A stretch of DNA of 64,000 bases from Cohnella zeiphila (lineage in GTDB: Bacteria > Bacillota > Bacilli > Paenibacillales > Paenibacillaceae): assembly GCF_014212055.1 (NCBI RefSeq), contig NZ_JACJVO010000002.1, forward strand, positions 229,558-293,557. Direction: 5' to 3'. This document shows, piece after piece, positions 42,224 to 52,584 of the stretch. Position 1 is the first letter of the stretch. Each line of letters begins with the position of its first letter. Both the position numbers and the translations under genes were made by a program. The notes under the pieces were generated by a model that searched no databases, was not told the origin of the DNA, and was given only the letters and a program-made list of their open reading frames with translations.

Positions 42224-44953
42224 TCATAGGGAAGGCGGCGCGGACGCCTTCATCTCCCGGCGCTCCAGCCGGCCGGACGGGGAGACGCGATATTGGATCT
42301 CCCCGTTCTCGTCCGTCCGGAAATACGGAATGCCGTCGGCGTTCAAGCGATCCAGCACCTCTTCGTTTGGATGACCGTACGTATTGTTGCGGCCGACGGA
42401 GATGACCGCTTGAGCCGGGTTCCACCGGCGGAGCCAGTCTTCCGAGGTGGATGTCCGGCTGCCGTGATGGCCCGTCTTGAGCACGTCGACGTAGGCCGGC
42501 AGCGAAGCCGCGACAGGATCGCGGAGGATCCGGCGCTCTCCGGGAGCCTCCAGGTCGCCGGGCAGCAAAAACGTACGGCCGTATAGCGCGAGCAATAGGA
42601 CGACGCTGCGGTCGTTTTGTTCTTTGACCACGGGGATGGCGCCCCCGGTCTCTTCTCCTTGCGGATAAAGGGCCGTCAGGCGGGCGGAGCGCCCCCAGGA
42701 CCAGCTAAGGCCTTCTTCCGCGGCATACATCGGAATGCCGCGTTCGTCTGCCATTTGGAATAGACGATCTACGACCCCATCCGGTTTGATCGAGCCGTTG
42801 AACAAAATTCGCTTGACCGGAATGTCGGCCAGCACGGCGGCCGCGCCGCCGATATGATCCTGGTCGAGATGCGTCAGCACCAGCCAGTCGAGCGACCGGA
42901 CTCCCCTCTGCTTCAGGAGGGGGACGACCGTCTTTTTGCCGACTTCGTAAGGGTCCCGCTTATCCCGCCATTCATCGCTCTTTTTGCGGAACGTCAGCGT
43001 GCCGCCGGTATCGATCAGACCGTACTTTCCTTCGCCCGTGCGGACGAGAATGCTGTCGCCCTGCCCGACGTCGAGAAACATCACCTTCGCATCCCGGTCG
43101 AGCCATGCAGGCTGGACACCCCACAGCAGCCAGACGAGCCCGGCCAGCGCAAGCGTCCCTCCCGCGAGCGGCAGTCTCCGCCGGCTTCGCCGCTCCGGAG
43201 GCGGCTCGGGAAGGGGATTTTCGAGAAGCGGGACGGTCGATTCGTCTGCCGCGGCCGATGCTTGGCGCGCATAGGCCGCGACCCGCGCCGCCCGCTCGCG
43301 GGGATCGAAGCCCGGAGCTTCCGCTTGACGCAGCCGTTCCTCCAACGTGCTCCGTCTCGTCCGCTCCGCTTGCCTGCTCTGCAGCCACGCCGCCGCCGCG
43401 AACAGGAGCGCGTACGTGAACAGAACCCAGATAAGCGACGGCTGCGGCCAATACGTCTGCATGCCGGGAACGGAACCGAGAACGGCGATCGCGGAATCGG
43501 TCAGCCAGTTGCACCAGGACGCCGCTTGGGCCGCGATCGCGCCCAGCGGATGCCAGCATGCGGCAAGAACGACCGAAGCCATGCCGAGCGGCATGACGAC
43601 GGCGCTGATGAACGGAACGAGCGCCAGGTTGGCCAGAAGGGATAGGAGATGGAACTGGTGGAAGTAATAGACCGACACCGGAAAAGAAACGGCTTGCGCC
43701 GTGACGGCGACCGCCAGCGAGCTGCGCAGACCGGGCCGGCGCAGCGGCAACGCAGCGGAGACGGCGGGAACGAACAGGATGAGCCCGGCGGTGACGATGA
43801 ACGACAGCTGGAAGCTGACGTCCTCGATGACGAGCGGATTCCAGACGAGCATGGCAAGCGCCGAGGCCACGAGCAGGTGAAGCCCGTCCTTGAGCCGGTT
43901 GCGTCTCGCCATATACAGCGCCAGCATGCCCATCAGGCAAGCCCGGATGGCCGATGGCGACGCTCCGGTCAGCAGCATGTAAGCCGGCAGCGCCGCGATG
44001 GTCAGTTCGAGCGAGCGCTCGCGCGTCAGCCGGAGCAGCGCGCCAAGGCGAAGCAGAATGAAGATAACGACCGCGACATGAAGGCCGGAGATCGCCAGGA
44101 CGTGAGTCAGCCCGAGCCGGGAAAAGGAAGCGTACTGATCGGGGTCCACGTCGTCCTGGATGCCCGCGACGAGCCCTTTCATATAGCCGGCGTCGGGCTC
44201 GTCGTAGATCGTGTCCATGAGCGCCGCGATTCGCGAGCGAAGCTCGTCCGCCATCCGGAGCGGCACGACCGGCCACGGCGCCCGGTCGCGAACGACGTCG
44301 ACGGAAGCCGCCCCTTTGGCGCTTACCGACCAATGAATACGCTGCTTCTGCAGATACTCGCGGTAATCGAAGCCGCCGAAGTTGCCGGCGACAGCCGGCC
44401 GCTGAAGCTCGCCGCTCACCCGAACGGCGTCTCCCCGCTTCCACCTCGCCGCCGTCTTCAGTTCATCTTTGGCCGCCAGCCGAATGCGGACGAGCACCGT
44501 TTCCTTCAGCGAAAAAGCGGATTCTTCCGCCGGCGGACCGGCCTCGCTCTCGGCTTCGCGCGCCTGCCCGGCTGAAAGCGAAGACTCGCCATTCCCGGCA
44601 GCCATTCCGTTTGCGCGCAGCTTGAACGTCACCGTGTCGCCGTCAATCGAAACGGGCGATGCGATCTCTCCATTAACCTGGACGGACGCACCGTCCGGGT
44701 CTTCACCGAGCAGACGGTCGATCTGCGAAACATTATGCTCGTCGACCCACAATCGCTGTCCGGCCGCAAGGACCAGCGCCAGCCCGCAAGCCAGCGCCGC
44801 CTGCCGCGGCATGTTCGCCAGCCGCGCGCAGCCAAGCAGCAGCACCAGCGCCCCGGCGACGGCCGCGATCCCCGGCAGCCCGTGGCGTAAGCCGATGAGC
44901 GCGTCGCCTAACGTCCAACAAACGACGAAGGCGACCAACGGCCTTCTTTTCAA
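42224..44953 (-). CDS. comEC: DNA internalisation competence protein ComEC/Rec2
   Basis: The 909-residue polytopic channel protein carries single-stranded DNA into the cell during transformation. The N-terminal helices are followed by an OB-like DUF4131 domain. The Competence domain contains LTHVLAISGLHVAVVIFILL. A C-terminal metallo-beta-lactamase domain (VMFLDVGQGDSILVR, LTHLDQDHIGG, LKTGHHGSRTS) probably degrades the second strand. A Ser/Arg-rich insert (about 580-660) makes it longer than B. subtilis ComEC (776 residues). Start: TTG at 44953 with AAGGAG ten bases upstream; other in-frame starts upstream fall towards the repeat region. Confidence 0.93.
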   Translation of the reverse strand: MKRRPLVAFVVCWTLGDALIGLRHGLPGIAAVAGALVLLLGCARLANMPRQAALACGLALVLAAGQRLWVDEHNVSQIDRLLGEDPDGASVQVNGEIASPVSIDGDTVTFKLRANGMAAGNGESSLSAGQAREAESEAGPPAEESAFSLKETVLVRIRLAAKDELKTAARWKRGDAVRVSGELQRPAVAGNFGGFDYREYLQKQRIHWSVSAKGAASVDVVRDRAPWPVVPLRMADELRSRIAALMDTIYDEPDAGYMKGLVAGIQDDVDPDQYASFSRLGLTHVLAISGLHVAVVIFILLRLGALLRLTRERSLELTIAALPAYMLLTGASPSAIRACLMGMLALYMARRNRLKDGLHLLVASALAMLVWNPLVIEDVSFQLSFIVTAGLILFVPAVSAALPLRRPGLRSSLAVAVTAQAVSFPVSVYYFHQFHLLSLLANLALVPFISAVVMPLGMASVVLAACWHPLGAIAAQAASWCNWLTDSAIAVLGSVPGMQTYWPQPSLIWVLFTYALLFAAAAWLQSRQAERTRRSTLEERLRQAEAPGFDPRERAARVAAYARQASAAADESTVPLLENPLPEPPPERRSRRRLPLAGGTLALAGLVWLLWGVQPAWLDRDAKVMFLDVGQGDSILVRTGEGKYGLIDTGGTLTFRKKSDEWRDKRDPYEVGKKTVVPLLKQRGVRSLDWLVLTHLDQDHIGGAAAVLADIPVKRILFNGSIKPDGVVDRLFQMADERGIPMYAAEEGLSWSWGRSARLTALYPQGEETGGAIPVVKEQNDRSVVLLLALYGRTFLLPGDLEAPGERRILRDPVAASLPAYVDVLKTGHHGSRTSTSEDWLRRWNPAQAVISVGRNNTYGHPNEEVLDRLNADGIPYFRTDENGEIQYRVSPSGRLERREMKASAPPSL

Positions 44954-45065
44954 AATCGATCCGCTCCTTTCCCTTAGCTCGCGCAAAAAACTACTGTGGC
45001 ATAATGAACGAACACGATTGATCTTCATTCCTTCGCCAATCCCCGAAAACGGTGCAATCATGTAC

Positions 45066-45340
45066 CGCAAGCGCATCGGCTCGCCGTCGAAAACTGGCGG
45101 ATGGGCTCTTGACGCGATGATTTGCATCGTTAGCGCATGCGCCAGGCTTCGGAATGCGCAGCTAACGATGTTTCGCATCGCAAGCGCATCGGCTCGCCGC
45201 CGAAATCCGGCGAACGGGCTCTTGATGCGATGATTTGCATCGTTAGCTCATCGCATCAGGCTTCGGAATGCGCAGCTAACGATGTTTCGTATCGCAAGCG
45301 CATCGGCTCGCCGCCGAAATCCGGCAAATGGGTTCTGGAT
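45066..45340. repeat. 113/114-bp direct repeat with internal stem-loops, 2.4 copies
   Basis: The 489-base gap between comEB and comEC (44954-45442) contains units starting at 45066, 45179 and 45293 (the last partial), each opening CGCAAGCGCATCGGCTCGCC. Inside each complete unit, CATCGTTAGC and GCTAACGATG face each other about 35 bases apart and can form a stem-loop. The unit length differs by one base between copies, so the element is not a translated repeat. No gene is seen in the gap. Confidence 0.85.
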
Positions 45341-45374
45341 ACGAAAACTTTGTTATTCAATAATGCCGTCGTTG

Positions 45375-45417
45375 AAAAAAAAGAACCCCGCGCCAAAAGC
45401 TTGGCGACGAGGTTCTT
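45375..45417 (-). terminator. Intrinsic terminator after comEB
   Basis: On the minus strand AAGAACC pairs with GGTTCTT with an inner CGCCAA/TTGGCG stem, followed by T8. comEC is therefore transcribed separately or by read-through. Confidence 0.85.
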
Positions 45418-45442
45418 CCTCACGTATGCGGTCCGGCCCGCT

Positions 45443-45964
45443 TCAGGCCGATCCGTCCTGCACTTCCGTATCCGGCGGGGGCACGTAGCCTTCGAGCCGG
45501 CGGAACACGATGCCTCTCTGCTGCATGAGCGCGGCCACCTTCTCATAATCCTTCGGGTAGAATCGATGGTAGACGATCTCGCTGACGCCGCTGTTGGCCA
45601 GCATGTTCGCGCACGTCCAGCAGGGCTGATCCGTCACGTAAACGGTCGAGCCTTCGCGGTCGTTGCGGTCGGTGAACAACAGCAAATTTTGTTCGGCGTG
45701 GATCGTCCGGATGCAGCGCTGTTTTTTGATCATCGCTCCGCCGTCCTGGGAAGGCTCGAACTCCTCCACGATCATGCAGCCCGCCTCCGAGCAGTCCGGT
45801 ACGCCCATCGGCGCTCCGTTGTAGGCGGTGCCGAGCAGCTTCTTGCCTTGCACGAGCACGGCGCCGACATGCCTTCTCGGGCAGCGGGAGCGGGTCGACG
45901 CCATAAAAGCGATATCCATGAAGTAAGTGTCCCAGTCTTTGCGCACCGCTTGGGTTTGTGCCAT
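45443..45964 (-). CDS. comEB: dCMP deaminase / late competence protein ComEB
   Basis: The 173-residue zinc deaminase has the histidine motif TIHAEQNLLLFT (HAE) and the cysteine motif QPCWTCANML (PCxxC); CPRRHVGAVLVQGKKLLGTA is the family N-terminal block. It converts dCMP to dUMP for thymidylate synthesis; in Bacillus it lies in the comE operon, though it is not required for DNA uptake. Its start is 48 bp downstream of the sulfhydrylase stop. Confidence 0.94.
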   Translation of the reverse strand: MAQTQAVRKDWDTYFMDIAFMASTRSRCPRRHVGAVLVQGKKLLGTAYNGAPMGVPDCSEAGCMIVEEFEPSQDGGAMIKKQRCIRTIHAEQNLLLFTDRNDREGSTVYVTDQPCWTCANMLANSGVSEIVYHRFYPKDYEKVAALMQQRGIVFRRLEGYVPPPDTEVQDGSA

Positions 45965-46012
45965 CTTCCTCGTTCCCTCCGCTCGCTTTGCCGTCGCCTT
46001 ACCGGACGCCTT

Positions 46013-47389
<1,377 letters not shown>

Positions 47390-47962
47390 CTATACCGTCA
47401 CATCGGCACGAATGCCGGCCAGCAGCTTCTCTCCGATTCCTTTGACGTTCAGCAAGTCCTCCACGCTGCGAAACGGACCGTTCTGCTCCCGGTAGGAGAC
47501 GATCGCCTTGGCCTTGGACGGGCCGATTCCCTTCAGCTCGTCCAATTGCTCGGCCGTCGCCGCGTTGAGGTTAAGCAAGCCGGCGGCGTTGGACGGCGGC
47601 GAGGCCGCCGACGCCGGAGGAGAGAATGGCGGGGTCGCCGGTGCCGAAGGAGCGGACGGCGGTGCCGGGGGTGCAGACACGGATGGGGACGCGACCGCCG
47701 CAGCGGATGCGGAAGGCGGCTCGTCGCCCGCGGCGGCGACGAATGGCGCGGAAGAACCAGCCGGTGTCGGACTTGCGGTCGCCTGATTCAGGCTCGGGCT
47801 TGCCGCCGCGTCCAGCGCGGCCATCACTTGGTCATTGACCGGCTTCCAGCCCGGAACGGACGCCTTTCCGCCCGGCGAGATCAGCGCGCAAGCGAGAATC
47901 GCGGCGCCGGCGAGCGCGACGGCTCCCGCCGCCTTCCATTGATGAAAGAAACTGTTGCCCAT
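47390..47962 (-). CDS. comEA: Competence DNA receptor ComEA
   Basis: The 190-residue protein has an N-terminal membrane anchor ([20 protein letters not shown]), a long Ala/Pro/Ser linker (about 45-125) and a C-terminal double helix-hairpin-helix domain ([38 protein letters not shown]). It binds double-stranded DNA outside the membrane and passes it to ComEC. The ATG at 47962 follows GAGGAGAGG; a start further upstream lacks a ribosome site. Divergent from comER. Confidence 0.92.
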   Translation of the reverse strand: MGNSFFHQWKAAGAVALAGAAILACALISPGGKASVPGWKPVNDQVMAALDAAASPSLNQATASPTPAGSSAPFVAAAGDEPPSASAAAVASPSVSAPPAPPSAPSAPATPPFSPPASAASPPSNAAGLLNLNAATAEQLDELKGIGPSKAKAIVSYREQNGPFRSVEDLLNVKGIGEKLLAGIRADVTV

Positions 47963-48054
47963 TATTTCCTCTCCTCTTCGCAATTTAGTCATGTCGGCCA
48001 AACCGTCGTTCATAAGATGGGATGAGTTGGAGCGTCATGGAAGGAGGACTCAGG

Positions 48055-48939
48055 ATGAAGATCGGCTTTATCGGCGCGGGCAGCATGGGGAGCTTGCTGG
48101 CGGCATCGTTCCTTCGCTCCGGAGCGCTGAAACCCGCGGATGTGACGATCGCGACCCGCACTCCCGCCAAGGCGGAAGCGCTGGCCGTCCGGTTCCCCGG
48201 TCTGACGGTCGCCCCTTCCAACGCCGACGTCGCGCGGATGGCCGATATCTTGCTGTTGTGCGTCAAACCGCTCGATTTCCGAGCCGTTCTGGACGAGATC
48301 GGCCCCTTGCTGTCGCCTCGGCAGATCCTGGTCTCGATCACGAGCCCGGTCCGGATCGACAGCCTGGAGTCGTTCGTCCCAAGCAAGGTGGCCAAAATCA
48401 TTCCGAGCGTCGTGAACGAAGCGTGCTGCGGAGCTTCCTTGTTCATGTTCGGATCGCGTCTGGAAGCGGAAGACCGCGAACGGCTGCGGAGTTTGTTCTC
48501 CGCGATCAGCCAGCCGCTGGAAATTCCGGAGGAGGAGATCCGCGTCGCTTCGGACTTGTCCAGCTGCGGGCCCGCTTTCATGGCGCAGCTGCTGGAGCAG
48601 TTCGTCGACGCCGCGGTCGAATCGACCGGCATCGACCGGGAATTGGCGACGAAGCTGGCCTGCGAGATGCTGCTCGGCACGGCGAGGCTGATGCTGGAGC
48701 AAGGCTGCGATCCCGCCGAGCTGCAGAGACGGGTCTCCGTCCCGGGAGGCATTACCGCCGTCGCGCTGGAGGAGCTGCGCCGCTCCACCCAGGGCGCCTT
48801 CCTGCGCGTGCTAAAAGTTACGCACGAGAAATTCGCGGAAGATTTGATCCGGGTCGAAGCCTCCCTTCAGGGAACGGGCGCGCAGCCGGCAGCCGCGAAT
48901 CACCGCTCACCCGGCAGCCGAACGCCGGAATCCGGCTGA
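48055..48939 (+). CDS. comER: ComER, pyrroline-5-carboxylate reductase-like protein
   Basis: The 294-residue protein is related to ProC. The NADP-binding start is MKIGFIGAGSMGSLLAASFL, with a helical C-terminal dimerisation domain (SVPGGITAVALEELRRSTQG). It is divergent from comEA exactly as in Bacillus. ComER is not needed for competence in B. subtilis but has been linked to sporulation and biofilm control in B. cereus. GGAGG precedes the ATG at 48055. Confidence 0.9.
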   Translation: MKIGFIGAGSMGSLLAASFLRSGALKPADVTIATRTPAKAEALAVRFPGLTVAPSNADVARMADILLLCVKPLDFRAVLDEIGPLLSPRQILVSITSPVRIDSLESFVPSKVAKIIPSVVNEACCGASLFMFGSRLEAEDRERLRSLFSAISQPLEIPEEEIRVASDLSSCGPAFMAQLLEQFVDAAVESTGIDRELATKLACEMLLGTARLMLEQGCDPAELQRRVSVPGGITAVALEELRRSTQGAFLRVLKVTHEKFAEDLIRVEASLQGTGAQPAAANHRSPGSRTPESG

Positions 48940-48963
48940 CGGACGAATCGCCGAAAAACGACA

Positions 48964-49000
48964 AAGGGGCGCGCCTCTCCCTGGAGAGAGGCCGCCCCTT
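48964..49000. terminator. Bidirectional terminator between comER and leuS
   Basis: AAGGGGCG pairs with CGCCCCTT around an inner GCCTCTC/GAGAGGC stem. It serves the two converging genes. Confidence 0.8.
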
Positions 49001-49005
49001 CTTCG

Positions 49006-51441
49006 TTAGTTGGCTACAATGTTGACGAGCTTGCCCTTGACGGCAATGATTTTGCGAACCATTTTGCCTTCGATCAGCGCCTTCACCTTATCCAAGGCGA
49101 GCGCCGCATCCTGCATGCCCGCTTCGTCGAGGTCCGACGCGATCGACACGCGCTCGGCGATTTTGCCGTTGACCTGCACGACGATCTCCACTTCCGCGTC
49201 GACCGTCAGCGCCGGGTCGTATTCCGGCCACGGCACGTACGAGACGGTGCCTTCGTGGCCGAGCCGCTCCCACAGCTCTTCGGCGATATGCGGCGCGCTC
49301 GGCGACAGCATCTGCACGAAGTGCTCCAGCGCTTGCTTCGGCAGCGCCTCCGCCTTGTACGCCTCGTTCACGAAGATCATCATCTGGCTGATCGCCGTGT
49401 TGAACCGCAGCGCTTCGTAATCCTCGGTAATCTTCTTGATCGTCCGGTGCCAGACGCGGCGGAACGCGTCGTCTCCGGGTACGTCCCGGATCTTCGGATT
49501 CAGCTTGCCTTCGTCGTCGACGAACAGCCGCCAGACGCGTGCCAGGAACCGGTGCATTCCTTCCACGCCGTTCGTGTTCCACGGCTTCGTCGCCTCCAGC
49601 GGCCCCATGAACATCTCGTACAGCCGCAGCGTGTCGGCGCCGAACTCGTTCACGATATCGTCCGGGTTGATGACGTTGCCCCGCGATTTGGACATCTTCT
49701 CGTTGTTCGTGCCGAGAATCATGCCCTGGTTGACCAGCTTCCGGAACGGTTCCTTCGTCGACACGACGCCGATATCGTACAGCACCTTGTGCCAGAAGCG
49801 GGCGTACAGCAGGTGCAGCACCGCGTGCTCCGCGCCGCCGATATACAGGTCGACGGGCAGCCACGTCTTCTGCTTCTCGAAGGAGACCAGCTCCTTGTCG
49901 TTGTGCGGATCGATGAACCGCAGGAAGTACCAGGAGCTGCCGGCCCATTGCGGCATCGTGTTCGTCTCCCGGCGGGCCTTCCGTCCCTGCTTGTCGACCA
50001 CGTTCACCCAATCGGCCGCGTTCGCGAGCGGAGATTCTCCGGTGCCCGACGGCTTGATCTCGTCCATCTCCGGCAGCAGCAGCGGAAGCTCGTCTTCCGG
50101 CACCGTCTCCATCGTGCCGTCCTCGTAATGCAGCACCGGAATCGGCTCGCCCCAGTACCGCTGTCGGCTGAACAGCCAGTCGCGGAGCCGGTACGTCACT
50201 TTCCCGCGGCCCTTGCCGTTCTCTTCGAGCCAGGCGATCATGCGGGCGATGGCGTCCGGCGTGGACAGGCCGTTCAGGAAGTCCGAGTTGACATGTTCGC
50301 CGTCGCCCGTATAGGCGGCTTCCTTCACGTTCCCGCCGCTGACGACTTCGAGAATCGGCAAGCCGAACTTCGTCGCGAACTCCCAGTCGCGCTCGTCATG
50401 CGCCGGAACGGCCATGATCGCGCCCGTGCCGTAGCCGCCGAGGACATAGTCCGCGATCCAGATCGGCACCTGCCGGCCGTTCGCCGGATGGATCGCGTAC
50501 GCGCCGGTGAACACGCCCGTCTTATCCTTCGCTAGGTCGGTCCGCTCCAGGTCGCTCTTGCGCGCGGCTTGCTCGATATACGCATCGACCGCCGACTTCT
50601 GCTCGGCGGAAGCGATGACGCCCACCAGCTCGTGCTCGGGAGCGAGCACGCAGTAAGTGGCGCCGAACAGCGTATCCGGACGGGTCGTGAATACGGTCAG
50701 CGAGGCGTCCGCATGCCCTTCGATGGCGAACGCGACTTCCGCGCCGGTCGACTTGCCGATCCAGTTGCGCTGCATCTCCTTGATGCTCTCCGGCCAGTCG
50801 ACCTCTTCCAGGTCTTCCAGCAGCCGTTCGGCATAAGCCGTAATCTTCAGCATCCACTGGCGCATCGGCATGCGGATGACCGGATGGCCGCCGCGCTCGC
50901 TGACGCCGTTAATGACTTCTTCGTTGGCGAGCGTCGTGCCGAGCGCCGGACACCAGTTGACCGGTACTTCCGCGACGTAGGCAAGCCCTCTCTTATAAAG
51001 CTGGATGAAAATCCATTGCGTCCACTTGAAATACGCCGGATCGGTCGTGCTGATCTCGCGGTCCCAGTCGTAAGAGAAGCCGAGCGACTTGATCTGGCGG
51101 CGGAAGTTGTCGATGTTGAGCAGCGTGAAATCGCGAGGGTGCTTGCCCGTCTGGATCGCATACTGCTCGGCCGGCAGGCCGAACGCGTCCCAGCCCATCG
51201 GATGAAGCACGTTGAAGCCGCGCATCCGCTTGAAGCGGCTGACGATGTCGGTCGCCGTGTAGCCCTCCGGATGCCCGACGTGCAGTCCGGCCCCGGACGG
51301 GTAGGGGAACATGTCGAGCGCGTAAAACTTCGGCTTGCCCCCGTCTTCGGTCGTGCGGAACGTCTTGTTCTCGTCCCAGTAACGCTGCCACTTGGGCTCG
51401 AGCGTCTGCGGCTTGTAGCCGGCTTGATTGTCCTGTGCCAT
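49006..51441 (-). CDS. leuS: Leucyl-tRNA synthetase
   Basis: The 811-residue class Ia synthetase charges tRNA-Leu. It has the HIGH equivalent HVGHPEGY near residue 50 in [19 protein letters not shown], the CP1 editing domain (about 225-420) and KMSKSRG near residue 580. The C-terminal anticodon-binding and Leu-specific domains end [17 protein letters not shown] ([14 protein letters not shown]). It is controlled by a T-box leader immediately upstream and has its own sigma-A promoter. Confidence 0.97.
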   Translation of the reverse strand: MAQDNQAGYKPQTLEPKWQRYWDENKTFRTTEDGGKPKFYALDMFPYPSGAGLHVGHPEGYTATDIVSRFKRMRGFNVLHPMGWDAFGLPAEQYAIQTGKHPRDFTLLNIDNFRRQIKSLGFSYDWDREISTTDPAYFKWTQWIFIQLYKRGLAYVAEVPVNWCPALGTTLANEEVINGVSERGGHPVIRMPMRQWMLKITAYAERLLEDLEEVDWPESIKEMQRNWIGKSTGAEVAFAIEGHADASLTVFTTRPDTLFGATYCVLAPEHELVGVIASAEQKSAVDAYIEQAARKSDLERTDLAKDKTGVFTGAYAIHPANGRQVPIWIADYVLGGYGTGAIMAVPAHDERDWEFATKFGLPILEVVSGGNVKEAAYTGDGEHVNSDFLNGLSTPDAIARMIAWLEENGKGRGKVTYRLRDWLFSRQRYWGEPIPVLHYEDGTMETVPEDELPLLLPEMDEIKPSGTGESPLANAADWVNVVDKQGRKARRETNTMPQWAGSSWYFLRFIDPHNDKELVSFEKQKTWLPVDLYIGGAEHAVLHLLYARFWHKVLYDIGVVSTKEPFRKLVNQGMILGTNNEKMSKSRGNVINPDDIVNEFGADTLRLYEMFMGPLEATKPWNTNGVEGMHRFLARVWRLFVDDEGKLNPKIRDVPGDDAFRRVWHRTIKKITEDYEALRFNTAISQMMIFVNEAYKAEALPKQALEHFVQMLSPSAPHIAEELWERLGHEGTVSYVPWPEYDPALTVDAEVEIVVQVNGKIAERVSIASDLDEAGMQDAALALDKVKALIEGKMVRKIIAVKGKLVNIVAN

Positions 51442-51478
51442 GTCGCTAGAAAACTCCTCTCGGGGTTGTGCGTCGCTT

Positions 51479-51760
51479 CATCAAAAAACCTCCCGCCCCC
51501 GCGTTATGAACGCTAGGGACGAGAGGTCGAATTCCCGTGGTACCACCCTAGTTGACGGACGCCCTGCTTGGGCTGCCGTCCACTCTTGCTCCTTAACGCG
51601 GAGACGACGCCGCGCTTCCCGTTCGCCGCGGCGGCGAAAGGCTTGCGCGCGGAGGCTCCAAGGCGAGTTCGCGGACAAACGTCAACCGGCTTGCACCACC
51701 CGCCGGCTCTCTGAATGACATCTGACGGCTACTGTTCCTTTTCCCAGCCCCAAAAAGTAT
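51479..51760 (-). promoter_or_regulatory. T-box riboswitch leader of leuS
   Basis: The conserved T-box AGGGTGGTACCACGGGAA lies at 51532-51549 (minus strand). It is followed by a terminator stem (CCTCTCGTCCC with its partner, then TTTTTT) ending at about 51482. A CTC Leu codon in GCGAACTCGCC (51665-51667) is the probable specifier. Uncharged tRNA-Leu would stabilise the antiterminator and allow leuS transcription. Confidence 0.9.
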
Positions 51761-51766
51761 GAAAAT

Positions 51767-51796
51767 ATTATAGCCAACGACCGCGAACGATGTCAA
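51767..51796 (-). promoter_or_regulatory. Sigma-A promoter of leuS
   Basis: Perfect TTGACA (51791-51796) and perfect TATAAT (51767-51772) on the minus strand, 18-base spacer. Confidence 0.85.
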
Positions 51797-51836
51797 GCAC
51801 TGGCAATCGCAAACGATCGAAGCTTGTCCGGAGCCG

Positions 51837-52457
51837 TCAGCCCCGCCGCCCGGCGCCGTTCCAGAACAGCTCGACGATTCGCCTTGGCAGTTCCTCCTCC
51901 GATACGCCGATGAAGTGAGCTTCCCGATTGCCGACCCGCATCATGGCGGAAAAAGAGTACGCCAACAGCATCGGGCCTAGTCCCGGCGCAAGCTCGCCGT
52001 CCTCGATCGCTCTCGCGAAGCAGTCCGCGAGCACCTTGTGAATGCCATGCTCGGCTTGGCGGATCTCCTCCTGCTGGCTTTCCGACAACGAGGGCAGCGC
52101 TTCCCGCATCATCGTCTCGAATTCCCCGTGCGATGCCGCCATGTTCGCTTTGGCGATCGTCTCCAGCCGCTCGCTCAAGCTTTCCTCGCCGGCCAGAATG
52201 CGGGACGAGACCGCGGCGATGCGCTTCATCATCTCCGTGACGGCGGCGGTGAACAAGTCCGCTTTGTTCGGAAAATAATAGTAGACCGACGCTTTGGTGA
52301 CGCCGGCTTTCTCCGCGATCTGATTCAGCGAGACGTGCGCGAACCCGTGCTCCATGAACATTCGGGAAGCTTCGGCCAGCACCGTGTCTCGGATCGATAC
52401 CGAGGGACCCGGGTGTTTGGGCCTTCCCGGCGCCCGGCCCGATTCCGTTTTTTTCAC
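51837..52457 (-). CDS. TetR/AcrR-family transcriptional regulator
   Basis: The 206-residue regulator has a TetR helix-turn-helix (VSLNQIAEKAGVTKASVYYYFPNKADLFTAA, residues about 45-75) and a helical ligand domain. GTG at 52457 follows GGGAGG at 8 bases; the frame is open upstream but into the promoter region. It is divergent from the MMPL exporter gene and probably represses it, releasing on binding a hydrophobic ligand. Confidence 0.88.
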   Translation of the reverse strand: MKKTESGRAPGRPKHPGPSVSIRDTVLAEASRMFMEHGFAHVSLNQIAEKAGVTKASVYYYFPNKADLFTAAVTEMMKRIAAVSSRILAGEESLSERLETIAKANMAASHGEFETMMREALPSLSESQQEEIRQAEHGIHKVLADCFARAIEDGELAPGLGPMLLAYSFSAMMRVGNREAHFIGVSEEELPRRIVELFWNGAGRRG

Positions 52458-52501
52458 GTCTCTAACCTCCCTTGCCGCATCGTTCGGACTTTTGCAATAG
52501 A

Positions 52502-52523
52502 ATATTAACCTTCCGGTATATAT
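52502..52523. promoter_or_regulatory. Candidate TetR operator in the divergent promoter region
   Basis: ATATTAACC, four bases, GGTATATAT: a 9-bp inverted repeat with two mismatches midway between the TetR and MMPL starts. Confidence 0.45.
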
Positions 52524-52584
52524 AATTAAATCGAATGCCATTGCGGATCGTCCATTCCGCATGCTGCGAGGGGGAGTCTGATTC

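Noticed and set aside
45066..45340. Insertion sequence ends
   Set aside because: The repeat has no transposase gene and no target duplication; units are direct tandem copies.
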